Assembly (NCBI GenBank): GCA_045592865.1
Contig: JAZNVP010000083.1
Coordinates: 1-19,357, forward strand
Length of the DNA: 19,357 nt
Direction: 5' to 3'
DNA from: RGIG9114 sp045592865
GTDB taxonomy: Bacteria > Bacillota > Clostridia > Oscillospirales > JAGBHD01
The notes under the pieces are model-generated. The model worked only from the letters and a program-made list of their open reading frames with translations. It was not told the origin of the DNA and searched no databases. The translations under genes were made by a program, and so were the position numbers. The stretch's first letter is position 1; the number at the start of each line of letters is the position of its first letter. Below are positions 14,371-19,357 of this stretch, in pieces.

Positions 14371-15750
14371 TATATCTTCTGCTAAGGCTTTTCGCTTTTT
14401 CCATTTCCCCGAGAGGAAATAGAGCATACTCGGGATAGCGTAGCCGTAGGGGGCGAGTCCGTAACCGAGGACGAAGCCGTAAAACCCGAAGCCCATGTGA
14501 ATGCCGAACAGCCAACTGAGTCCGATTCTGAGCAAAACTCCGTCCAGGAGCGCCAGAACCATACACAGCTTTGCGTTGCCTATTCCCTGAATAAAGGCAC
14601 CGCTTCCGCGCATCACGGCGAAGGCGGGGAACATCCAGAGTATCGCTCTTATAAACTCTGCCGACATATTATGAACCAGAACGTCGTCTGAGAAAATCAT
14701 AAAGAGCTGTTTGCCGAGAACTATATAAAGGAACACAAATAAAACCGTGAATGCCGCAGAATAAATCCAGGCAACGTGGACAACTTTTTTAGCCCGTTCG
14801 GGTTTCCCGCCGCCGATGTTCTGGCTTATCATAGGAATAGCGGCGTATTGGATGCCTTGAGAAATCTTGTTGACTATATCGTCAATTCTGACCCCGACAC
14901 CAAAGGTTGCGGAAGCAACGACGCCGACCGAGTTTATCATAGAATTAACAACAAGCATCGAGAGGTTGATGGCTCCCGATTGAATTGCCATAGGAGTTCC
15001 GAGGCCGATTATCATACTGATATATTTTTTGCGGGGAACAAAGCTTTCCTTCTTGAAATCGAAACCGAACATACTGCGGTTTTTGAAGAGATAGAAGAGA
15101 GAAAAAATAAAGGAAACGGCCTGCCCTGTTATAGTTGCCCACGCCGCACCCGCAACGCCCCAACCGAGAAAGCCGGTGAAAACAATGTCGAGAACCAGAT
15201 TGACTGCCGAGGCAATACCGATAAAAAGAAAGGGTCGCTTGGCGTCGCCCATACCTCTGAGAACGGCGGATACCATATTATAACCCGCGGTGAAGATAAG
15301 TCCCGATGCGCAGATAACAAGGTATTCTCTTGCCATTTCATAAGATTCGGGCGGGATATTCATAACGTCGAGAATAGGGGTCTGCACCGCTAAAATGATG
15401 GCGGCGAGAACCAACGAGAGAAGCAATATAAAACTGAACAGGGTTCCGATAATGTCGTTCATTTCTTTTCGTTTACCTGCACCAAGAGCCTGGGCGATAA
15501 GCACTTGACCCCCATTAGAAAAGCCAAGGCAAACCATTGTGGCGAAATTCACTATCTGACTGCTTTGAGACACGGCAGAGAGACCTGCGGTGCCGACGTA
15601 TTCGCCGACGATTATCATATCGATGGTGCTGTAAAAAACCTGAAGGGCGTTAGATGCCATAAACGGAAGCGCAAATAATAGCAGTTGCCGCGCGATATTT
15701 CCTGCTGTGAAGTCTTTTGAAATACTGTTTCTGCTCACCCTCGTCACCAT
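14368..15750 (-). CDS. MATE family efflux transporter (MATE-1)
   Basis: A 460-residue inner-membrane exporter with twelve predicted helices. It probably extrudes cationic drugs or metabolites using Na+ or H+ gradients. Seen is the family N-terminus KDFTAGNIARQLLLFALPFMASNALQVFYSTIDMIIVG. The second half begins near residue 240 (IIGLGTPMAIQSGAINLSMLVVN), where the repeated half-transporter starts. The MATE loop with GGQVLIAQALGAGK corresponds to the usual GA-x-V-x-V-(A/G)-x-x-x-G-x-(G/K). Start uncertain: the ATG at 15750 abuts AAAGGAG, so GTG at 15747 or 15738 may be used, which changes only a few residues. It sits 107 bases downstream of another MATE gene but has its own promoter. Substrate unknown. 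Confidence 0.94.
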   Translation of the reverse strand: MVTRVSRNSISKDFTAGNIARQLLLFALPFMASNALQVFYSTIDMIIVGEYVGTAGLSAVSQSSQIVNFATMVCLGFSNGGQVLIAQALGAGKRKEMNDIIGTLFSFILLLSLVLAAIILAVQTPILDVMNIPPESYEMAREYLVICASGLIFTAGYNMVSAVLRGMGDAKRPFLFIGIASAVNLVLDIVFTGFLGWGVAGAAWATITGQAVSFIFSLFYLFKNRSMFGFDFKKESFVPRKKYISMIIGLGTPMAIQSGAINLSMLVVNSMINSVGVVASATFGVGVRIDDIVNKISQGIQYAAIPMISQNIGGGKPERAKKVVHVAWIYSAAFTVLFVFLYIVLGKQLFMIFSDDVLVHNMSAEFIRAILWMFPAFAVMRGSGAFIQGIGNAKLCMVLALLDGVLLRIGLSWLFGIHMGFGFYGFVLGYGLAPYGYAIPSMLYFLSGKWKKRKALAEDI

Positions 15751-15772
15751 CTCCTTTCATAGAACAAAAAGC

Positions 15773-15801
15773 ATTATATCATAAATTTCGACTAAAAACA
15801 A
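15773..15801 (-). promoter_or_regulatory. Promoter of MATE-1
   Basis: On the minus strand TTGTTT (15801-15796), 17-base spacer, consensus TATAAT (15778-15773), 22-35 bases before the candidate starts. Confidence 0.55.
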
Positions 15802-15857
15802 ACCTTTATAATTTTTTAAAAGCCCGATTTATAGGACTGCATATTAACTTGAATAAA

Positions 15858-17225
15858 TTAATTTATCGAGGTCAATGATTTTAATGCTTTTTTAAATTGA
15901 ACGGCAAAGAGGATAGCGGTAAAGGTCACGGCTATCAAGTCGGCAACGGGTTCCGCTGTGTAAACGCCCATTGTTTTATCGTGGGTCAATTGCGGCATAA
16001 TGTAGATCAGCGGTAAGAGTAAAACAAACTTGCGAACAATGGCAACGATGATAGAACAAGGAGCGTTGCCGATGGAAACAAAGGTCATCTGACAAGCGAT
16101 CTGAATACCAAATATGCACATTACCCCGCAATAAATACGAAGTGCCGTTGCGGTAAACTCGATGAGGGAAACATCAGGTGTGAATATTCCTGCAAACATT
16201 TGCGGCAACAACATAATAGCACCCCAAATGATAAAGGAATAAGTAAGGCAGGATATTAGCAAAAGCCAAAAGGTTTTTTTGACGCGCTCTATGTTTTTGG
16301 CACCAAAGTTATAACTCAAGATCGGCTGTGCGCCTTGAGCTATACCCTGCATGGGAAGCATTGCAAACTGCATTACGCTCGTAAGTATGGTCATAGCACC
16401 CACGGCAATATCGCCGCCGTATTTAAGAAGAGAAGAATTAAAGCAGACTGAAATCACGCTTTCGCTGCTCTGCATAATAAAGGTTGCCGTTCCCAGTGCG
16501 ATACAAGGTAAAACGAGTTTTCCGTCTATGCGAAGATTATGCCTTCTGAGTTTCAGATAGGTTTTATTTCCGCAAAGGAACAGGAGCACCCAAACGCAAG
16601 AGATCGCTTGAGAAAGAATGGTCGCAAGTGCCGCACCTTTAACACCCATATTGAAGCCGAAAATGAAAACAGGATCGAGAATAATGTTGCTGACGGCGCC
16701 GATCAGCACCGTGATCATACTGATTTTGGTGTAACCCTGTGCGGTAATAAATGCGCCCATTCCAAGCGTTAACTGAACGAAAACGGTGCCGATGGCGTAG
16801 ATATTCATATAATCGGTGGCGTAACCGATGGTGTTCTCACTTGCACCGAACATTAAAAGCAAATCTTTATTCCAAATCAGCAAAACGGCGGTCAGAACGG
16901 CGGATATAATAATCTGCAGAGAGAAGCATCCACCCATGATTTTTTCGGCAGAGTCGGTGTCGCCCTTGCCAATTGAAATGGATGCCTTCGGCGCACCACC
17001 CGAGGCAATCAGTGCCGCAAATGCCGATATGATCATAATGATCGGCATACAAACGCCGACACCCGTAAGTGCAAGGCTTCCGTCGCCCGGCATATGACCG
17101 ATATATATGCGGTCAATGATATTGTATAGCATATTGATAAGCTGGGCTACCACCGTCGGAACTGCCAACTTGAACAGTAGTTTACCGATCGGGGCCGTGC
17201 CGAGCATTTCTTTGTTATCACTCAT
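15858..17225 (-). CDS. MATE family efflux transporter (MATE-2)
   Basis: A 455-residue twelve-helix inner-membrane transporter of the MATE/NorM superfamily. The N-terminus reads MLGTAPIGKLLFKLAVPTVVAQLINMLYNIIDRIYIGHMPG (about 6-46). A GGAPKASISIGKGD loop follows, and the second half opens near FIMQSSESVISVCFNSSLL. It is closer to the MepA-like clostridial branch than to MATE-1. Start: an in-frame upstream codon at 17255 has no ribosome binding site, whereas the ATG at 17225 has ACGGAG eight bases upstream and gives the expected family N-terminus. MATE-1 lies downstream on the same strand. No clear terminator separates the two, so readthrough is possible. Substrate not predictable. Confidence 0.94.
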   Translation of the reverse strand: MSDNKEMLGTAPIGKLLFKLAVPTVVAQLINMLYNIIDRIYIGHMPGDGSLALTGVGVCMPIIMIISAFAALIASGGAPKASISIGKGDTDSAEKIMGGCFSLQIIISAVLTAVLLIWNKDLLLMFGASENTIGYATDYMNIYAIGTVFVQLTLGMGAFITAQGYTKISMITVLIGAVSNIILDPVFIFGFNMGVKGAALATILSQAISCVWVLLFLCGNKTYLKLRRHNLRIDGKLVLPCIALGTATFIMQSSESVISVCFNSSLLKYGGDIAVGAMTILTSVMQFAMLPMQGIAQGAQPILSYNFGAKNIERVKKTFWLLLISCLTYSFIIWGAIMLLPQMFAGIFTPDVSLIEFTATALRIYCGVMCIFGIQIACQMTFVSIGNAPCSIIVAIVRKFVLLLPLIYIMPQLTHDKTMGVYTAEPVADLIAVTFTAILFAVQFKKALKSLTSIN

Positions 17226-17260
17226 AATTTTGCTCCGTAAAATCAAAAATTGCAATGTAT

Positions 17261-17289
17261 ATTATATAACGTTTTACTGAAAAATTCAA
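17261..17289 (-). promoter_or_regulatory. Promoter of MATE-2
   Basis: On the minus strand TTGAAT (17289-17284), 17-base spacer, TATAAT (17266-17261), 36 bases before the ATG at 17225. It supports 17225 as the start. Confidence 0.65.
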
Positions 17290-17402
17290 GCCGTCGGGAT
17301 GTTTATGAACATCTTCGGCAGTGCCGTAATTTTATATAATTATTATCGCTGGACTTTTGAAAATTTTGTGGTGATGTTGTGTTGCAAAGCAGAAAAAGAG
17401 AG

Positions 17403-17452
17403 AAAAACACTCCTCATAGGCGGCAAACCCGCCGCCTATGAGGAGTGTTTTT
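17403..17452 (-). terminator. Terminator of the XRE-desulfoferrodoxin gene, perfect 22-bp stem
   Basis: Arms 17403-17424 and 17431-17452 are exactly complementary over 22 bases around AAACCC. They carry A5 on one side and T5 on the other, so it can act in both directions. It lies 35 bases beyond the XRE-desulfoferrodoxin stop codon. The stem is longer than the other terminators here. The rest of 17226-17487 holds the MATE-2 promoter; nothing else was recognised. Confidence 0.85.
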
Positions 17453-17487
17453 GTATGTATGTTACCTTGGGAACAGAAAAAGTCAAG

Positions 17488-18072
17488 TCATATTTTCATT
17501 TTCATCAGTCCGTGCTTATTGCAGTAAACATACAAATATCCACCGCCGCGAAGCTGAAATCTCGTCTCGGCGTTACCTTCGGGATAGAACTTTATAAACT
17601 GAACTCTGTCCGAAGTAAGATAGGCAATAAACGAAATAAAATGGCTTTTTGTCATATTGTGCCGAACAGTAATAAAATGCTCGTCCTCGACCTTTTCAAT
17701 GGTGATTTCGTGTGCATTGTCAATGTCTTCTGCTTCGAGCGGCGGCAGTTTGATACCGCAACAACTGATAACCGCATCACCCATGGCGCGAATCACATTG
17801 CTGCACACAGGACACACGTAAAATTTTGACCGCAAAACGTTGGAAGAAACATTTTTATTGATAACCGCATCACCCGACATAAGTTCCATAACCGAAACGC
17901 CGAGAGCCGTGCTTAAAGGCTCGATCAGAGATATGTCGGGAAGCCCTTTTCCTGTTTCCCATTTTGAAACAGCTTTACTGCTCACACCGATCATCTTAGC
18001 AAGATCACTTTGTGTTAAATTTTTATTTTTACGCAACCGCTTTATCTCCGCACCTGTAATATAAGTATCCAT
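17488..18072 (-). CDS. XRE helix-turn-helix fused to a desulfoferrodoxin (superoxide reductase-like) domain
   Basis: A 194-residue fusion. Residues 6-66 are an XRE helix-turn-helix (EIKRLRKNKNLTQSDLAKMI, then SSKAVSKWETGKGLPD and ALGVSVMELM). Residues 84-118 match the desulforedoxin domain: Cys87-x2-Cys90 and the pair Cys104-Cys105 in SCCGIKLPPLE. Residues 119-194 match the superoxide-reductase domain with all five iron ligands placed as in neelaredoxins: His121, His138 (RHNM), His144 (KSHF), Cys184 and His187 (YCNKHGL). The Glu-Lys pair that normally precedes the first ligand and assists catalysis is Asn-Ala here, which suggests sensing rather than turnover. Probably a cytoplasmic redox, superoxide or oxygen-responsive repressor. 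ATG follows AAAGGAG. Targets could be itself or the adjacent MATE genes; inferred. Confidence 0.9.
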   Translation of the reverse strand: MDTYITGAEIKRLRKNKNLTQSDLAKMIGVSSKAVSKWETGKGLPDISLIEPLSTALGVSVMELMSGDAVINKNVSSNVLRSKFYVCPVCSNVIRAMGDAVISCCGIKLPPLEAEDIDNAHEITIEKVEDEHFITVRHNMTKSHFISFIAYLTSDRVQFIKFYPEGNAETRFQLRGGGYLYVYCNKHGLMKMKI

Positions 18073-18092
18073 AACAACTCTCCTTTGATTTA

Positions 18093-18121
18093 AGTATAAT
18101 GGATAACCGGCAAAATCTCAA
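18093..18121 (-). promoter_or_regulatory. Promoter of the XRE-desulfoferrodoxin gene
   Basis: On the minus strand TTGAGA (18121-18116), 17-base spacer, TATACT (18098-18093), 20 bases before the ATG at 18072. Confidence 0.65.
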
Positions 18122-18145
18122 CCTACGCTGCGTTGGATTTTAATC

Positions 18146-18166
18146 GCTGTCCAAATCTTGGACAGC
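18146..18166. repeat. Perfect inverted repeat in the divergent intergenic region
   Basis: GCTGTCCAA-ATC-TTGGACAGC, 9-base arms, extended by TAAT/ATTA with one bulged C. No T-run follows, so it is not an obvious terminator. It lies between the divergent XRE-desulfoferrodoxin and small-peptide promoters, 20 bases upstream of the latter's -35, and could be an operator. Confidence 0.5.
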
Positions 18167-18185
18167 ATTAAACAAGGAAGGGGGG

Positions 18186-18214
18186 TTGAGAAAAGGTGTG
18201 AAAAGTGATATAAT
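18186..18214 (+). promoter_or_regulatory. Promoter of the small membrane peptide gene
   Basis: TTGAGA (18186-18191), exactly 17 bases, then consensus TATAAT (18209-18214) preceded by TGA. It is one of the strongest-looking promoters in the window. Confidence 0.75.
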
Positions 18215-18257
18215 AATCTCACCGATAAATAAGAATTGGTAAAAGGAATGTAGTTGT

Positions 18258-18413
18258 ATGAAAAAGAAGAAATTGTTGTTTGCAATATTATGTGCTTTGG
18301 GTAGTGGAACAGTAGGATTCTTTGCCAACCAGTTAACCGAGGTATATGGTTGTGTATTATTCGGTATTGGTGTTGGTCTAATGGTTTATTCAATTATAAA
18401 TTTAAGTAAGTAA
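18258..18413 (+). CDS. Small membrane protein of 51 residues, function unknown
   Basis: Open frame of 51 codons with an AAAGGAATG ribosome binding site eight bases upstream of the ATG, and its own strong promoter. The protein begins MKKKKLLFAILCALGSGTVG, a basic start then a hydrophobic helix (about 6-24). A short polar turn NQLTEVY (25-31) follows, then a second glycine-rich helix (about 32-48) and a final Lys. The layout suits a two-helix hairpin in the membrane, or a cleaved signal with one helix. No family was recognised. It is followed by a terminator shared with the convergent acetyltransferase gene. Coding reality rests on signals and composition, not on homology. Confidence 0.65.
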   Translation: MKKKKLLFAILCALGSGTVGFFANQLTEVYGCVLFGIGVGLMVYSIINLSK

Positions 18414-18460
18414 ATTCCAATATATCGAACTGTTGTGATGTATAGGAAAAGATAAAAATT

Positions 18461-18496
18461 GCCGCTGAGATGGATCTCTCCACCTCAGCGGCTTTT
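18461..18496. terminator. Terminator between small peptide gene and GNAT acetyltransferase
   Basis: Arms 18461-18474 and 18479-18492 (GCCGCTGAG core, one mismatch) around TCTC, followed by TTTT. AAAAATT on the left gives some function in the minus direction. Confidence 0.82.
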
Positions 18497-18500
18497 ACGT

Positions 18501-19154
18501 TTATCTTACCACAGATGAATGACTATACATGTAGAATTCCTCTTGGCTCGGCATCCACTTCTTTTCCTTGGGCGGAAAAGTTGCATCAAATGCCTCGACC
18601 GCGGCAACGTCCTCACAGCAATCGGCGGCAGTAGACGGAATATACATCCATTTTTTGCCGTCAAGCGCGTTCGGAACAAGCTCGCAAACGAGAAGTGCGG
18701 TCGGATAGTTTCCATCCACCACAAAACTCACGTTCTTCTTTTTGCAACTCACAAACCCACGGCTCACGTAGTTGCCCGGATTGCCGAAGTTGATGTTCAC
18801 GTCGTAGCCCATCTTTCGTGCGACCTCAAAGGAATACTCGATGAGCAGCTTTCCGAGCTTCTGCCTTTGGTATTTGGGCGCCACGCAAAGCGGACCGAAG
18901 GAAAGGATCTCCTTGCGGTTTCCTTCATCATCTTCAAGCCAAGCTTTGGTGTACATGATGTTGCCCACGATTTCGCCGTCCCTCTCCAGCACAAAGGCAA
19001 GCTCGGGAATGAAATCGGGGTGATTTCGCATCATGTGAACGAAGTAGTGCTCGTCCGCACCCGGCTTGTATACGTTCCAAAACGCCTGACGGGTCAGTTC
19101 TTCTACGGCTCTGTAGTCTTTTTCTGTCTCTAAACGTATCGTCAAATTGTTCAT
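18501..19154 (-). CDS. GNAT family N-acetyltransferase
   Basis: A 217-residue acetyltransferase of the YhbS-like GNAT group, cytoplasmic and acetyl-CoA dependent. Features are LTIRLETEKDYRAVEELTRQAF (4-25), ELAFVLERDGEIVGNIMYTKA (about 62-82), and LSFGPLCVAPKYQRQKLGKLLIEYSFEVAR (about 95-124). The last is motif A for acetyl-CoA pyrophosphate, with Lys in place of the first loop glycine. The YVSRGFVSCKKKNVSF segment (about 140-155) is motif B. Start: upstream in-frame ATGs near 19187 lack a ribosome binding site. The ATG at 19154 follows GAAAGGATC and begins with the expected beta strand. Acceptor substrate unknown. Monocistronic. Confidence 0.92.
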   Translation of the reverse strand: MNNLTIRLETEKDYRAVEELTRQAFWNVYKPGADEHYFVHMMRNHPDFIPELAFVLERDGEIVGNIMYTKAWLEDDEGNRKEILSFGPLCVAPKYQRQKLGKLLIEYSFEVARKMGYDVNINFGNPGNYVSRGFVSCKKKNVSFVVDGNYPTALLVCELVPNALDGKKWMYIPSTAADCCEDVAAVEAFDATFPPKEKKWMPSQEEFYMYSHSSVVR

Positions 19155-19188
19155 TTTAATGATCCTTTCATAAACGTTCAGCATCATT

Positions 19189-19217
19189 ATTGTAACAGAA
19201 AAACAATGGTATTACAA
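19189..19217 (-). promoter_or_regulatory. Promoter of the GNAT acetyltransferase gene
   Basis: On the minus strand TTGTAA (19217-19212), 17-base spacer, TACAAT (19194-19189), 34 bases before the ATG at 19154. Confidence 0.5.
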
Positions 19218-19226
19218 GCAAAGAGG

Positions 19227-19255
19227 TAGAAAATTTTGTTAGGGTATGGTATAAT
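19227..19255 (+). promoter_or_regulatory. Promoter of the isochorismatase-family gene
   Basis: Consensus TATAAT (19250-19255) with a weak -35 TAGAAA (19227-19232) at 17 bases. The ATG follows at 19284. Confidence 0.5.
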
Positions 19256-19283
19256 AAACCAAAAGTGCATTGGAGGTCTAACG

Positions 19284-19357
19284 ATGAAAAAGACATTGAT
19301 TGTAGTCGATATGCAAAACGATTTTATTGATATGGCGCTCGGCACCAAGGAGGCGGT
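19284..19357 (+). CDS. Isochorismatase-family cysteine hydrolase, N-terminal fragment cut by window end
   Basis: Only the first 24 complete codons are present: MKKTLIVVDMQNDFIDMALG then TKEAV. The (L/V)VVDMQNDF strand carries the catalytic aspartate (Asp9) of isochorismatase/nicotinamidase-like hydrolases, and this opening is highly specific to that superfamily. The LGTKEA continuation is typical of the nicotinamidase-related branch of Clostridia. The catalytic Lys and Cys lie beyond the window, so a choice between nicotinamidase and other amidohydrolase functions cannot be made. Ribosome binding site TGGAGGT precedes the ATG with good spacing. Divergent from the acetyltransferase gene. Confidence 0.88.
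   Translation, partial: MKKTLIVVDMQNDFIDMALGTKEA

Noticed and set aside
14776..15393. 205-residue plus-strand open frame opposite MATE-1
   Set aside because: The opposite strand encodes a convincing twelve-helix transporter. The shadow is hydrophilic, His- and Asn-rich and unrecognisable.
17299..17829. 176-residue plus-strand open frame over the XRE-desulfoferrodoxin gene
   Set aside because: It runs through the terminator hairpin and is antisense to a protein with all metal ligands in place.
7421..18214. Similarity of the promoters at 7421-7449 and 18186-18214 as a shared regulon signal
   Set aside because: Most identical positions are the -35 and -10 hexamers and purine-rich spacer, as expected for ordinary clostridial housekeeping promoters.
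18118..18393. 91-residue minus-strand open frame over the small membrane peptide
   Set aside because: No promoter or ribosome binding site, whereas the plus strand has both.
18519..19133. 204-residue plus-strand open frame opposite the GNAT gene
   Set aside because: Shadow of a recognisable acetyltransferase; lacks start signals.

Overview
The window reads as chromosome of an anaerobic Clostridia-type Bacillota, probably a gut or rumen Oscillospirales/Christensenellales-like lineage. This is inferred from gene content, strong AGGAGG-type ribosome binding sites, TTGAxx-17-TATAAT promoters, and two secreted proteins with C-terminal type I dockerins. No rRNA, tRNA, CRISPR array or prophage was seen. 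Species cannot be assigned from the sequence alone.

Layout. 1-141 is the right end of an IS3-family insertion sequence. 193-2857 is a ferrous-iron uptake operon: feoA, feoB and a small FeoB-associated Cys-rich membrane protein. It carries three copies of a TTAGC-N4-GCTAA palindrome that looks like a DtxR/IdeR-type iron operator. 2859-5343 (minus) encodes a large secreted SGNH/GDSL hydrolase with a duplicated N-terminal module and a dockerin; its signal-peptide start is separated from the body by a one-base frameshift in an A7 run. 5440-7373 is a two-gene operon of an AlkD-like DNA alkylation repeat protein and a YqhD/BDH-type iron alcohol dehydrogenase. 7421-10942 holds a 1136-residue secreted metallophosphoesterase with LamG-like, Cys-rich, Ig-like and dockerin modules.

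10961-11716 (minus) is a membrane-anchored XRE regulator with overlapping palindromes on its own promoter. Divergent from it, 11756-14370 is a compact five-gene operon: YjbR-like protein, CPBP intramembrane protease, flavin reductase, single-PAS protein, P-loop kinase-like protein. 14368-17289 (minus) holds two MATE-family transporters, each with its own promoter. 17403-18121 (minus) encodes an XRE helix-turn-helix fused to a complete desulfoferrodoxin (rubredoxin-like plus superoxide-reductase iron sites), a likely redox or oxygen-responsive regulator. The end holds a 51-residue membrane peptide gene with a near-consensus promoter, a GNAT acetyltransferase (minus), and the first 25 codons of an isochorismatase-family hydrolase.

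Functional themes. There is iron acquisition with iron-responsive control, and oxygen/redox handling (desulfoferrodoxin-regulator fusion, flavin reductase, aldehyde-reducing dehydrogenase). There is export or detoxification (two MATE pumps), and extracellular enzymes that probably dock onto a cohesin scaffold encoded elsewhere. Transcription units are well separated by hairpins, several of them bidirectional between convergent genes.
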